Below, in pieces: positions 1 through 7,631 of a stretch of 11,100 bases of DNA (position 1 is the stretch's first letter; every line of letters starts with the position of its first letter). The notes under the pieces are model-generated. The model was not told the origin of the DNA and made no database searches. It was given only the letters and a program-made list of their open reading frames with translations. The position numbers were made by a program, and so were the translations under genes. Origin of the DNA: Coriobacteriia bacterium (lineage in GTDB: Bacteria > Actinomycetota > Coriobacteriia > WRKU01 > WQUG01); the NCBI GenBank assembly GCA_009779395.1, contig WREJ01000022.1:1-11100 (forward strand), written 5' to 3'.

Positions 1-2
1 AG

Positions 3-278
3 CCAGTCCAAGCTGTTACGCGCATCAAGGGTACCTTGGAAGAGATGAAAGGCGACTTTGTTTGCATCAAGGCAAATCTGGGTCGCTCAAAGATTTTGGA
101 ACGTCATGGGCGCATTGTGCAGACCCATCCTTCTTTATTTGTTCTCGAGGTTCATGAGAAACGCAATCGCAAGACGCGTGCGTCGTATCAGTACGTCGAC
201 GTGCTGACGGGTGCTGTGGAAGTTCTGCATCACGAGACCAAAGAGACCCTCTTCCCCTGGGTTGAGTATCTGACCTGA
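3..278 (+). CDS. veg: Veg family protein, 5' end cut off by window start
   Basis: The reading frame is open from the first base; position 3 is the first complete codon and 91 residues plus TGA are visible. A TTG at 36 could be read as a start, but the upstream codons (VTRIKGTLEEMKGD) continue the usual Veg N-terminus, so the true start lies just outside the window. The core, with KANLGRSKILERHGRI followed by a PSLFVLEV strand and a SYQYVDVLTGAVE strand, matches the small beta-rich Veg fold. Bacillus Veg is 86 residues; this copy is somewhat longer, with a charged tail ending HHETKETLFPWVEYLT. In Bacillus subtilis, Veg promotes biofilm matrix gene expression by opposing the repressor SinR; no SinR is visible here, so the role in this organism is unknown. 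The position just before ispE is conserved in other bacteria and supports the call. Confidence 0.85.
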   Translation, partial: PVQAVTRIKGTLEEMKGDFVCIKANLGRSKILERHGRIVQTHPSLFVLEVHEKRNRKTRASYQYVDVLTGAVEVLHHETKETLFPWVEYLT

Positions 279-352
279 TTTCCCCTGTGCATGGGTATTC
301 GCTGTTTCTATAGCCGCTCCTGCAAACTCCCTCGATTCTTCGCCGTAGTTCT

Positions 353-361
353 TGCTATCGT
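353..361 (+). promoter_or_regulatory. Candidate extended -10 element before ispE
   Basis: The 95-base gap between veg and ispE contains TGCTATCGT (TG at 353-354, hexamer TATCGT at 356-361), which resembles an extended -10 element, 12 bases before the ispE ATG. No convincing -35 and no Shine-Dalgarno sequence is visible before the ATG; the bases just upstream are GT-rich. The hexamer matches consensus only partly, so this is a weak call. No terminator hairpin for veg is visible in the same gap. Confidence 0.25.
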
Positions 362-373
362 CTGTGGTGTGGC

Positions 374-1237
374 ATGAAAATCATCTCACCTGCCAAAATA
401 AACCTGTCCCTGTCGGTGGGCTCTGTCCGCGCTGATGGCTTTCACGCGCTGGACTCGCTGGTTCACCTGCTGACCCTACACGATGAACTGCTGCTGACCC
501 CTGCTGACAGCTTCCGCTTTTCTTCGACGGTCGACCTTGCGATTCCTGACGATGACAATCTGGTGGTACGCGCGGTGACCGCGATGGCAGACCTCTACAA
601 AAAACCGCTGCCGCCGCTGCACTTTAATCTGTGCAAACACATTCCGCATGGCGCGGGATTAGGAGGAGGATCATCCAACGCCGCCGCAGCCATCTACGCT
701 CTGTCCCTGCTGTGGAATCTGCACCCTGCTGACCCCAAACATCTGCAGCTGGCAGCGGATTTGGGTTCCGATGTGCCTCTGTTTTTAGCAGCAACAGCAG
801 CAAGCATCATGACCGGCCGCGGAGAACTTTTGCACCAATCACTGCCGGCTATCCCTGGCTTGCCCCTATTGATTGTCAAACCAAAAGACGCACACAGCTC
901 GACTGCTGCCGTTTACCAGACCTTTGACAAAGACCCCCGTCCACCGCACGCTATTAGTAGCGCGCACAATAGCTGGAAGAACAACCTCGAGGCTGCTGCT
1001 ACCTCTGTCTCGCCGCAAACGGGTACTGTTCTGAACTGGCTGCGCGAAAGCAAAGGCGTCGAGCGTGCTTTGGTGGCAGGTTCGGGCAGTGCCTGCTGGG
1101 CACTGTGTTTGTGTGCGAAGGTGGCAGCTGGTCTGCAGCTGCAGGCTGAAGGCAAGGGGTGGTGGGCACAGACAACAACAACTGCCGACAAAGGTATTTA
1201 TGCTTCTGTACCAAGCGGGCAGCGAAGAGTTCTATAA
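374..1237 (+). CDS. ispE: 4-diphosphocytidyl-2-C-methyl-D-erythritol kinase
   Basis: A 287-residue GHMP-family kinase that phosphorylates the 2-hydroxyl of CDP-methylerythritol with ATP, the fourth step of the methylerythritol phosphate route to isoprenoid precursors (cytosolic). Visible motifs are the N-terminal SPAKINL with Lys8; the Gly-rich ATP loop PHGAGLGGGSS at 91-101; LGSDVPLF with the likely catalytic Asp133; and the C-terminal GHMP motif AGSGSA around 235-240. Length fits the family (about 280-300). The ATG at 374 puts PAKINL at the usual distance from the N-terminus, so I keep it although no Shine-Dalgarno sequence precedes it. The last codon and stop overlap the TATAAT box of the next gene. 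The veg-ispE linkage supports the identification. Confidence 0.96.
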   Translation: MKIISPAKINLSLSVGSVRADGFHALDSLVHLLTLHDELLLTPADSFRFSSTVDLAIPDDDNLVVRAVTAMADLYKKPLPPLHFNLCKHIPHGAGLGGGSSNAAAAIYALSLLWNLHPADPKHLQLAADLGSDVPLFLAATAASIMTGRGELLHQSLPAIPGLPLLIVKPKDAHSSTAAVYQTFDKDPRPPHAISSAHNSWKNNLEAAATSVSPQTGTVLNWLRESKGVERALVAGSGSACWALCLCAKVAAGLQLQAEGKGWWAQTTTTADKGIYASVPSGQRRVL

Positions 1238-1238
1238 T
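1233..1238 (+). promoter_or_regulatory. Consensus -10 box for a probably leaderless transcript
   Basis: A perfect TATAAT ends 7 bases before the ATG at 1246, and its bases supply the stop codon of ispE. Transcription from such a box normally begins 6 to 8 bases downstream, at or next to the A of the ATG. No Shine-Dalgarno sequence lies in between, as expected for a leaderless mRNA. No good -35 is visible at 16-18 bases upstream, so promoter strength is uncertain. Confidence 0.5.
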
Positions 1239-1245
1239 AGATAGC

Positions 1246-2022
1246 ATGCAAACACAAACAACTAAAATAGATGCGATTGTGCTGGCGGGAGGGGACGGCA
1301 GCGTCATCGACCCGCAGGCCTCGGTAAAGGGCATGATCCAGATTGCTGGAAAACCCATGGTTCAGTGGGTGGTCGAGGCTCTGCGCCGCGCTGACAGCAT
1401 CAGAAACATTGCCGTTGTACTGCCGCCTGGTCAGGACAGCAGTCCTTGGGAGCAATTCATTGACCATCTTGTGTTATCTGACGGTCAGATATCTGAAAAT
1501 ATGGCGGCTGGTCTGGACGTCCTTCCTCCCAGTGATTTTATTGTCGGCGTTACGTCTGACATTCCTACCTTGACCCCCGAGGCGATTGATGATTTGTGTG
1601 CGCAGACAATCGCGCGGCGTGCCGACTTGGCGTATCCCTTGCTGCGCGAGGCGGCGATGCTGGCAGACTATCCCGGTGCGCAGCGTACTTTTGTAAAGAT
1701 TCGTGGTGGCAAGGTGACGGGTGGCAATGCCGTTGTCTTTAATCCGCACAACTTTCAGCGACTGTATGATTTTGCGCAAAGTTTGTTTGATGTGCGCAAA
1801 AGTCCGCTGAAACTAGCAAGCATTGCCGGCCCCAAGTTTGTCTTCAAACTAGCAGCGGGCAATCTGGATGTGCGTGATGTCGAACGGCGCCTTAAGCAAC
1901 TGCTGGACGTTGATTGTGCAGCGATTTTTAGCGAGCACACTAGCATTGGTGCCGATGTTGACAAGCCTGCTGACTTGGCGGTTGCGCAAACACATCTGCT
2001 GAGCATAATCGGTGACGAGTGA
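1246..2022 (+). CDS. MobA-like nucleotidyltransferase (NTP transferase fold), substrate unknown
   Basis: A 258-residue protein beginning MQTQTTKIDAIVLAGG. The N-terminal strand and loop LAGGDG (13-18), followed by Lys28 and the GKPMVQWVVEAL helix (35-46), is the nucleotide-binding start of the MobA/GT-A-like transferase fold. TSDIP at 103-107 supplies the Asp expected to coordinate the metal ion. Family members move a nucleotide monophosphate onto a sugar phosphate or cofactor. The usual Arg of the LAGGxSxR loop is absent (LAGGDGSVIDP), so this is not true MobA; it resembles the transferase-like proteins found beside ispE in other bacteria. A start at the upstream GTG (1159) is possible but would lie deep in ispE and add a Cys- and Arg-rich stretch unlike the family. 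The ATG at 1246 follows a TATAAT box and is preferred. Substrate cannot be told from sequence. Confidence 0.8.
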   Translation: MQTQTTKIDAIVLAGGDGSVIDPQASVKGMIQIAGKPMVQWVVEALRRADSIRNIAVVLPPGQDSSPWEQFIDHLVLSDGQISENMAAGLDVLPPSDFIVGVTSDIPTLTPEAIDDLCAQTIARRADLAYPLLREAAMLADYPGAQRTFVKIRGGKVTGGNAVVFNPHNFQRLYDFAQSLFDVRKSPLKLASIAGPKFVFKLAAGNLDVRDVERRLKQLLDVDCAAIFSEHTSIGADVDKPADLAVAQTHLLSIIGDE

Positions 2023-2035
2023 TGGCGAAAGTAAG

Positions 2036-2611
2036 ATGATTGTCGGACTGGGCGTAGACATAGTCGAGATTGACCGCATGCGCACAGCCCTGGCGCGTCG
2101 TCCCCGCCTAAAGCAGCGACTGTTCTCTGAAGACGAGCAGTGGTACTGCGAGCACAAGCAGCAGCCAGAAATCCATTACGCTCTGCGTTTTGCCGCCAAA
2201 GAGGCGGTGCTCAAGGCCTTGGGGACGGGTTTTCGGGGCATGAACTTTCTTGATGTCGAGGTGGCGCGCGATCAGAAGGGACGGCCTTATCCACAACTGC
2301 GTGGTGCAGCGGCGGAGTACGCACGTCATTCAGGCATCATCGAAATGCATCTCTCGCTTTCGTACACGCAGACGACAGCTGTTGCCTCGGCGGTGGCGCT
2401 GACGGCACAAGCACGTCCAGCACCCAAGACCAAGCCTAGCACCCGCGAAGAACTAGCACGCGAGTTCAAAGAGTTGCGTGCGCTGCTTGACGACCTGCAA
2501 GAAGTTACTGGCAGCAGTGATGCTGTTGCTGACGAGGGCGAGGGTGATGGAGCTCTTCCTCCTCCGCTTTATGAAAACATTCGCACATTAGACGATGGAG
2601 ACAGTTCATGA
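2036..2611 (+). CDS. acpS: Holo-[acyl-carrier-protein] synthase with C-terminal extension
   Basis: Transfers 4'-phosphopantetheine from CoA to the serine of acyl carrier protein, activating fatty acid synthesis. The N-terminus MIVGLGVDIVEI, with Asp8, and FAAKEAVLKALGTG, with Glu56, are the two Mg2+/CoA signature sites, and the LSLSYT strand at 106-111 is also typical. The ATG at 2036 begins exactly at the family N-terminus; a GTG at 2012 in the same frame would overlap the previous gene and add eight atypical residues. AcpS is normally about 120-130 residues, whereas this one has 191. Residues about 126-191 form an extra tail: a Pro/Lys hinge, a charged helical stretch (REELAREFKELRALLDDLQEV) and an acidic, Pro-containing end. 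The stop shares ATGA with alr. Catalytic assignment is firm; the role of the tail is unknown. Confidence 0.93.
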   Translation: MIVGLGVDIVEIDRMRTALARRPRLKQRLFSEDEQWYCEHKQQPEIHYALRFAAKEAVLKALGTGFRGMNFLDVEVARDQKGRPYPQLRGAAAEYARHSGIIEMHLSLSYTQTTAVASAVALTAQARPAPKTKPSTREELAREFKELRALLDDLQEVTGSSDAVADEGEGDGALPPPLYENIRTLDDGDSS

Positions 2612-3864
2612 CACACAAGCGAGCTGCGTGGCTTGACATCGACCTGCAGGCGATTAGCGACAACGTGGTCGCTTTGCGCGGCTTTGTTGCCGAGGGCGCA
2701 AAACGCACGGCGGCGGCACAAAAGATTGTGTTGCGCACGCCAAAATTCATGGCAGTGGTCAAGGCTGACGCCTATGGTCATGGCGCAGTCAGTGTTGCGC
2801 GAACCGCTTTGCAGGCTGGCGCCGACTGGCTGGGTGTTGCAACACCTGCCGAAGCTTTCGAGTTGCGCGAGGCGGGCATTAGCGCACCTATTTTGCTGTT
2901 GTCAGAACCACCAGAAACGATACTGGTAGATTTGTTAGAGTCAGACATTACCTGCACCGTTGCCAGTACCGAATTCCTCCAGACCTTGGCGGGGTTTGCG
3001 CTGTTGCAGCAGCGACAGATTAGCTATCACTTAAAGGTCGACACGGGCATGAAGCGCGTTGGTGTTCCTGCCGAGGCGGCAGTAAGCATTGTGCGCGAGG
3101 CGGCGAATCTGCCGCTACTGCAGATGGGTGGTATTTTCACCCACTTTGCGACTGCTGACACCGCAGGTGACTGGGACGCCAGCCAGCAGCTCGAGGCATT
3201 TCAGGGTATTGTTCGCCGTCTGGCAGACATGAATCTGCGTCCGCAGCTGGTACACGCCAGCAACAGCGCGGCGACTCTGTTGATGCCCGATGCTCTGTTT
3301 GACATGGTGCGCGTTGGCATCAGTATGTACGGCATTCACCCCTCTGACGACACACGCAAGCTGATTGACCTGACGCCCGCGCTGAGCGTGCGCGCCCAAG
3401 CAAGCATGGTCAAATCCATTGGCATGGGCGAAGGCGTTGGCTATGGTCTGACCTGGCGTGCGCATAAACCGGTGCACATTATCACGCTGCCGCTGGGATA
3501 CGCTGACGGCATCCCTCGTTTGTGTTCAAACAAAATGGACGTGCTGGTCGATAAGCCCAGCCTGACAAAAGGCGCCCGTCGCATCGAACAAGTTGGCACT
3601 ATCTGCATGGATCAGATGATGGTGGCAGCAAGCAGCTCGCTTGCCGTGCATCAGGGGGATGAGTTTGTCCTGGTCGGCGCGCCCCGCTGCAGTAGTGACG
3701 CCGCCAGTGTGCGTGCTATCGCTCGCGAGGTGCGCACGGTGACACGGCGTAAAATCGACGATTATCTTGCTGTCGAAGAACTCGCCGAGCAAGCACAGAC
3801 CATTCCCTACGAAATCCTCTGTGGTTTGGGGCAGCGGCTTGAACGGGTCTACCGTAATGGCTAG
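2608..3864 (+). CDS. alr: Alanine racemase (PLP-dependent)
   Basis: Interconverts L- and D-alanine with pyridoxal phosphate, supplying D-Ala for peptidoglycan. At 418 residues it is slightly longer than the usual 370-390. The N-terminal TIM-barrel holds VVKADAYGHG with the PLP-binding Lys52. Further along are the HASNSAA and VRVGISMYG segments, then the C-terminal beta domain with VGYGLTW containing the second catalytic base Tyr279, LPLGYADGIPRL, and GTICMDQMM. The extra length is partly an Ala/Lys insert near residues 28-44 before the PLP strand. The ATG at 2608 overlaps the acpS stop in ATGA, indicating translational coupling; the 3' end overlaps the next gene by 8 bases. An acpS-alr-tsaE-tsaB order is common in Gram-positive bacteria. 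Confidence 0.97.
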   Translation: MTHKRAAWLDIDLQAISDNVVALRGFVAEGAKRTAAAQKIVLRTPKFMAVVKADAYGHGAVSVARTALQAGADWLGVATPAEAFELREAGISAPILLLSEPPETILVDLLESDITCTVASTEFLQTLAGFALLQQRQISYHLKVDTGMKRVGVPAEAAVSIVREAANLPLLQMGGIFTHFATADTAGDWDASQQLEAFQGIVRRLADMNLRPQLVHASNSAATLLMPDALFDMVRVGISMYGIHPSDDTRKLIDLTPALSVRAQASMVKSIGMGEGVGYGLTWRAHKPVHIITLPLGYADGIPRLCSNKMDVLVDKPSLTKGARRIEQVGTICMDQMMVAASSSLAVHQGDEFVLVGAPRCSSDAASVRAIAREVRTVTRRKIDDYLAVEELAEQAQTIPYEILCGLGQRLERVYRNG

Positions 3865-4495
3865 CAGTCCTGATGACAGCGCAACTGTTGGTGCTGCTGG
3901 CACAAAACAGCTGCGCATGGACGCCCTTGCTGACGGTGCGGCGGACTGCAGAAAGTGTGACCTGTGGCAGGAACGCACACAGGTGGTGTGGGGCAGTGGC
4001 TGTGCTGATGCTACGGTGGTCTTTATTGGCGAGGGACCCGGCCGTAACGAAGACGAAGGGGGACAACCCTTTATTGGTGCCGCAGGCAAGGTACTGGATG
4101 AGTTTCTTGCAGCAGCACAACTTGACCGCAAGGACATCTACATCGCAAACGTCGTCAAATGCCGCCCACCCAACAACCGCAACCCGCTACCACAAGAAAT
4201 CGCAACCTGCACTGAATACCTCAAGGCGCAAATGGACGTGATTCAGCCTGCGGTAATTGTGACACTAGGAAACTTTGCGACAGGTTTTGTCCTGCAAAAA
4301 AAGGACAGCATGACGACCCTGCAGGGGCGCGTCTTTCAGACAAATAGCAGGTCAGCGCGCAGCTACCACATTCTGCCGCTGTACCACCCCGCCGCCACCA
4401 TTTACGACCGCACAAAACGAGAACCCTTCCTGGCAGCGGCAGCTACCCTAAGAAAGCTACTGACAGAGCTCGCTGCAAAGGGCGACCAGCAGTGA
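3857..4495 (+). CDS. Family 4 uracil-DNA glycosylase (4Fe-4S type)
   Basis: Removes uracil from DNA as the first step of base excision repair. The ATG at 3857 gives 212 residues; the frame extends 30 codons further up inside alr, but that stretch is unlike the family. Motif 1 is IGEGPGRNEDEGGQPF (57-72), the family 4 form of GEAPGxxED. Motif 2 is LPLYHPAA with His177-Pro178. Four cysteines fit a 4Fe-4S cluster: Cys31 and Cys34 (CRKC), Cys102 in NVVKCRPP and Cys118 in TCTEYL. The RPPNNRNPLPQE segment (103-114) is also typical. It overlaps alr at the front and tsaE by 4 bases (GTGA) at the back, so it is embedded in the operon although its role is unrelated to cell wall or tRNA modification. 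Confidence 0.93.
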   Translation: MASSPDDSATVGAAGTKQLRMDALADGAADCRKCDLWQERTQVVWGSGCADATVVFIGEGPGRNEDEGGQPFIGAAGKVLDEFLAAAQLDRKDIYIANVVKCRPPNNRNPLPQEIATCTEYLKAQMDVIQPAVIVTLGNFATGFVLQKKDSMTTLQGRVFQTNSRSARSYHILPLYHPAATIYDRTKREPFLAAAATLRKLLTELAAKGDQQ

Positions 4496-5112
4496 CAGCG
4501 ACCCTTCACACTCAGACACAGTCTGCAGCACAAACAGCAGAGTTGGGCTACGACCTGGGCCAGTACGTCCAATCAGGTGACATCATCATACTGTCGGGAG
4601 ATTTAGGTGCCGGAAAGACACAGTTTGCGGCAGCACTGGCGCAGGGACTGGACATCGATGAATCTATTACCAGCCCCACCTTTGCGTTGATGAAACGTTA
4701 TCTGTCGGGCAGAATCCCGCTCTATCATCTGGATTTGTACCGCCTTGACCGTCCAGAGCAGTTAGATGACCTCGATTTTTGGGATTTAGTAGCGCTGCGT
4801 GCTGCGGTTGTTGGAACGCAAATAACAGAAGGGGCAACAGACATGTCCCCAGATGCTGCCGGTGTTGTCCTTATCGAATGGGGCGACATCTTTGAGCAGG
4901 TCACCCAGCACGCAGACCTTAGCATTACCCTGCGCATCAGCGGACGCAGCGAGCGCAACATCACGCTGCAATCTCTCAGTCAGCGCGGCGCGCAATTGCT
5001 GGCTGACTTACAGCAAAAATTGCAGGAAGAACCTGAAACGGGGCTGCTCATGGACGCCCTCCCTCCAGAACTTTCTCAAGGACTTCCTCAAGAGGGCGAG
5101 ACGGATCAGTAA
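4492..5112 (+). CDS. tsaE: tRNA t6A synthesis ATPase subunit TsaE
   Basis: P-loop ATPase that works with TsaB and TsaD to place threonylcarbamoyl on A37 of ANN-decoding tRNAs. The Walker A motif GDLGAGKT lies at 36-43; SPTFALMKRY (61-70), HLDLYRL around 79-85 and the later VLIEWGD are family signatures. The start is a GTG within GTGA, overlapping the upstream stop; no in-frame ATG lies before the Walker A region. TsaE is usually about 150-165 residues; here there are 206. The excess is in an insert (about residues 98-124, between FWDLVALRAAV and GVVLIEWGD) and in a C-terminal tail from about 165 onward rich in Gln, Glu, Leu and Pro. The stop overlaps the start of tsaB-tsaD by one base, matching the physical partnership of the products. 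Confidence 0.94.
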   Translation: MTATLHTQTQSAAQTAELGYDLGQYVQSGDIIILSGDLGAGKTQFAAALAQGLDIDESITSPTFALMKRYLSGRIPLYHLDLYRLDRPEQLDDLDFWDLVALRAAVVGTQITEGATDMSPDAAGVVLIEWGDIFEQVTQHADLSITLRISGRSERNITLQSLSQRGAQLLADLQQKLQEEPETGLLMDALPPELSQGLPQEGETDQ

Positions 5113-6740
5113 TGACGCGCTATTTACTTGCTTTCGATACCTCGAGTGATGACATTGTGCTGAGTGTCGCCTGTCTGGCACGTTCGGCGCAGCCAGAACT
5201 CGTGGCGGCACAGCGGCTTGCAGCGGCGCGTGCTGCTAATACGCAGTTGCTGCCCTTAATCGAGGAGACCCTGCAGCAGGCACAGATAAGTCGTGACCAG
5301 CTGGCGGCGATTGCTGTTGGCGTGACCCTGGGGTCGTATACGGGCGTGCGTATTGGGCTTGCAACGGCAAAGGGTATCGCAGGTGGTCTAAACATCCCGC
5401 TGTACGGTCTGGCGACTGACCCCGACCAGCTGCAGCCGCAGCATCTGCTGGACTGTTTTGCCAGCGCGCGCGCGCAGCAGTCGGGTGACCCCAGCACGGT
5501 TGTGCCCCAGTATCAGCAGCTGTCCTACGCTGAAGAGGCAGAGCGCGACCAGTATCCGCAACGCTACGAAGCTCCCTGCTACGCGCAGCAGGCTTCGCCT
5601 GCCGTACCAGTCCTAACAGCAACGCCTTGTGCAGCAGTGACACCTTCCGGTGATGCAAGCAAGGCTCCGCTTATCCTTGGGATCGAAACCTCCTGCGACG
5701 AGACTGCCGCCGCTGTCATGGCGGGGCGGGAATTGCGCAGCAATGTCATTGCCTCGCAGGTTGTGTTTCACACGCGTTTTGGCGGCGTGGTGCCAGAAAT
5801 CGCCAGCCGCAAGCACACAGAAGCAATCGTTGCTACCGTCGACGAGGCTCTGCGTCAGGCGCAGGTCACGCTACCAGAGCTCACCGCTATCGCCGTCACC
5901 GACCGTCCCGGTCTGATTGGTGCGCTGGTCGTGGGGCAGGCTTACGCAAAGGGGCTTGCCTGGGCACTGCAGATTCCGCTCTATGGCATCAACCACCTTG
6001 AGGGGCACCTGTATTCTTGCGTCATCGAGCCGACTGCAGCTGAGGCGGCGGCACAGCACGACAGCATTCCTGATTTGCCGGTGGCTTATGTGGCGTTAAT
6101 TGTGTCAGGCGGACACACCATGCTGCTGCATGCGCCACGCCCCTTTTACTATGAAACCTTGGGCGAGACCCTTGATGACGCCGCCGGCGAAGCGTTCGAC
6201 AAGGTCGCAAAGGTGCTGGGTCTGGGCTATCCCGGCGGTCCCATCCTGTCAAAACTGGCACAGAGCGGCGACGCGCGCGCCATCGATTTTCCCCGCGCGA
6301 TGCTGCACAGCAAAGACTACGACTTCTCGCTTTCGGGGCTAAAAACGGCGGTCATCACCTATATTCGCGAAAGAGAGGGTCGTGAGGGGGAGTCTGTCCA
6401 GTCCTGTCACATTCCCGATATTGCAGCCTCGTTTCAGCAGGCAATCATTGACGTGCAGGTCGCAAAGGCAGTGCGCGCCGTACAAGAAACAGGCGTCAAG
6501 CACTTTATCTTGGCAGGAGGTGTTGCCGCAAACACGGCTCTGCGCAGCGCTTTGACCAGCGCGCTTGCTGCTGTGGGAGTCACGGTACTTACGTCACCGC
6601 TGACTTACTGTGGTGACAACGCTGCCATGATTGCGCGTGCAGCAGTTGCTCGTTTAGAGTCGGGTGATTCCTGCGACACTGCGCTGTTGGCCTGGGATGC
6701 TGATGCAGCCTCGACAGGCTCGCTTGATACGCGCAGCTGA
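5112..6740 (+). CDS. tsaD: TsaB-TsaD fusion, tRNA threonylcarbamoyltransferase, with reduced TsaB part
   Basis: A 542-residue fusion. Residues 1 to about 105 are the TsaB N-lobe: LLAFDTSS at the start and the GSYTGVRIGLATAKGIA loop and helix near 74-90. Residues about 187-525 are full-length TsaD, the catalytic subunit: GIETSCDET from 190, the metal-binding NHLEGH with His295 and His299, SGGHT with His335, GETLDDAAGEAFDK from 351, and CGDNAAMIA with Asp502. Between them lies an 80-residue Gln/Ala/Pro-rich linker in which VVPQYQQLSYAEEAER resembles the short conserved tail of TsaB. Free TsaB has about 220-240 residues, so most of its C-lobe is missing. The RimI acetyltransferase often found between tsaB and tsaD is also absent. 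The ATG overlaps the tsaE stop. Function as t6A synthase is secure for the TsaD part; complex assembly here is inferred. Confidence 0.94.
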   Translation: MTRYLLAFDTSSDDIVLSVACLARSAQPELVAAQRLAAARAANTQLLPLIEETLQQAQISRDQLAAIAVGVTLGSYTGVRIGLATAKGIAGGLNIPLYGLATDPDQLQPQHLLDCFASARAQQSGDPSTVVPQYQQLSYAEEAERDQYPQRYEAPCYAQQASPAVPVLTATPCAAVTPSGDASKAPLILGIETSCDETAAAVMAGRELRSNVIASQVVFHTRFGGVVPEIASRKHTEAIVATVDEALRQAQVTLPELTAIAVTDRPGLIGALVVGQAYAKGLAWALQIPLYGINHLEGHLYSCVIEPTAAEAAAQHDSIPDLPVAYVALIVSGGHTMLLHAPRPFYYETLGETLDDAAGEAFDKVAKVLGLGYPGGPILSKLAQSGDARAIDFPRAMLHSKDYDFSLSGLKTAVITYIREREGREGESVQSCHIPDIAASFQQAIIDVQVAKAVRAVQETGVKHFILAGGVAANTALRSALTSALAAVGVTVLTSPLTYCGDNAAMIARAAVARLESGDSCDTALLAWDADAASTGSLDTRS

Positions 6741-6770
6741 CAGCAATAAACAACGACGCCCGCCAGCAGA

Positions 6771-6777
6771 AAGGGAG
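6771..6777 (+). promoter_or_regulatory. Shine-Dalgarno sequence for punA
   Basis: AAGGGAG sits 5 bases before the ATG at 6783 and fixes that start. It is the clearest ribosome binding site in the plus-strand block; the 42-base gap behind tsaB-tsaD shows no promoter or terminator. Confidence 0.7.
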
Positions 6778-6782
6778 CATTC

Positions 6783-7628
6783 ATGGACGTACTCGGTAAA
6801 ATACTGAACATCGAAAAGCAGCTGCAAGACATAATGCAGCGACGGAGTCTGTCCATGCCCGCCACCGCCCTTGTGCTGGGCAGTGGTCTTGGTGCTGTGG
6901 CCGATGCACTGCAGAATGCGACGATTATCCCCTACGGCGATCTGGCGGGGTTTCCTGTTTCGACCGCACCAGGGCATAAGGGGCGTTTTGTTTTTGGAAC
7001 TTTGGGCGGTATTCCCCTGGTGGTGATGCAGGGACGTGTTCACTACTACGAGGGTTATCCGATGTCAGACGTGGTTCTGCCGCTGCGTGTGCTGGCGCGG
7101 CTGGGGGTCAAGCAATGTGTGCTGACCAATGCGGTTGGTGGCATTAATGAGGGCATGCAAGTTGGTGATTTTATGCTGATTACCGACCATATTTCGACCT
7201 TTGTGCCCTCGCCTTTGACAGGTCCAAACAGCGAGCAACTGGGTCTGCGCTTTCCTGACATGACGCAGGTCTATGATCTGCAGCTGCAGGCGGCGATTCG
7301 CGGTGGCGCAGCAGACTGTCACCTTGACCTGAAAGAGGGCGTGTACGCACAGCTAACAGGTCCTCATTTTGAGACCCCAACAGAGATTCGTCTGCTGCAA
7401 TCGCTGGGAATCGACGTTGTTGGCATGAGTACTGTTGTCGAAGCCATCGCGCTGCGCCACATGAACATTCGCGTAGCAGGCATTAGTTGCATCACCAATT
7501 TGGCAGCAGGCATCAGCGACACACCACTTTGTGGTGAAGAAGTAAACCAAGTCGGCGCACAAGTTGGTGGGCACATGACAGAGTTGCTGACAGCTGCCCT
7601 AGGGCGATTTGAACCAGCGAACAGATGA
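6783..7628 (+). CDS. punA: Purine nucleoside phosphorylase, trimeric type
   Basis: Splits purine (deoxy)nucleosides with phosphate into base and (deoxy)ribose 1-phosphate in purine salvage. At 281 residues it has the length of the trimeric family. Visible active-site pieces are GSGLG (33-37) and GHKGR (64-68) for phosphate, MQGRVHYYEGY with His87, LTNAVGG, GPHFETPTEIR with Glu197, VGMSTV with Met215 and CITNLAAG with Asn239. These residues match the Glu201, Met219 and Asn243 of human PNP at a constant offset of four, and the Asn fits a preference for guanine and hypoxanthine nucleosides. It may be the last gene of the housekeeping run, since an inverted repeat follows its stop directly. Confidence 0.96.
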   Translation: MDVLGKILNIEKQLQDIMQRRSLSMPATALVLGSGLGAVADALQNATIIPYGDLAGFPVSTAPGHKGRFVFGTLGGIPLVVMQGRVHYYEGYPMSDVVLPLRVLARLGVKQCVLTNAVGGINEGMQVGDFMLITDHISTFVPSPLTGPNSEQLGLRFPDMTQVYDLQLQAAIRGGAADCHLDLKEGVYAQLTGPHFETPTEIRLLQSLGIDVVGMSTVVEAIALRHMNIRVAGISCITNLAAGISDTPLCGEEVNQVGAQVGGHMTELLTAALGRFEPANR

Positions 7629-7631
7629 GCG

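Noticed and set aside
1159..1245. Upstream GTG start for the MobA-like gene
   Set aside because: It would extend 29 codons into ispE with a Cys- and Arg-rich stretch, and lies upstream of the TATAAT box that probably drives the gene.
2012..2035. GTG start for acpS overlapping the previous stop
   Set aside because: AcpS proteins begin at M-I-V/I-G; the ATG at 2036 matches this exactly, and the eight extra residues have no counterpart.
3526..4137. Minus-strand frame of 203 codons across the alr-glycosylase junction
   Set aside because: It overlaps two confidently identified genes on the other strand and has a Ser/Pro/Cys-rich shadow composition.
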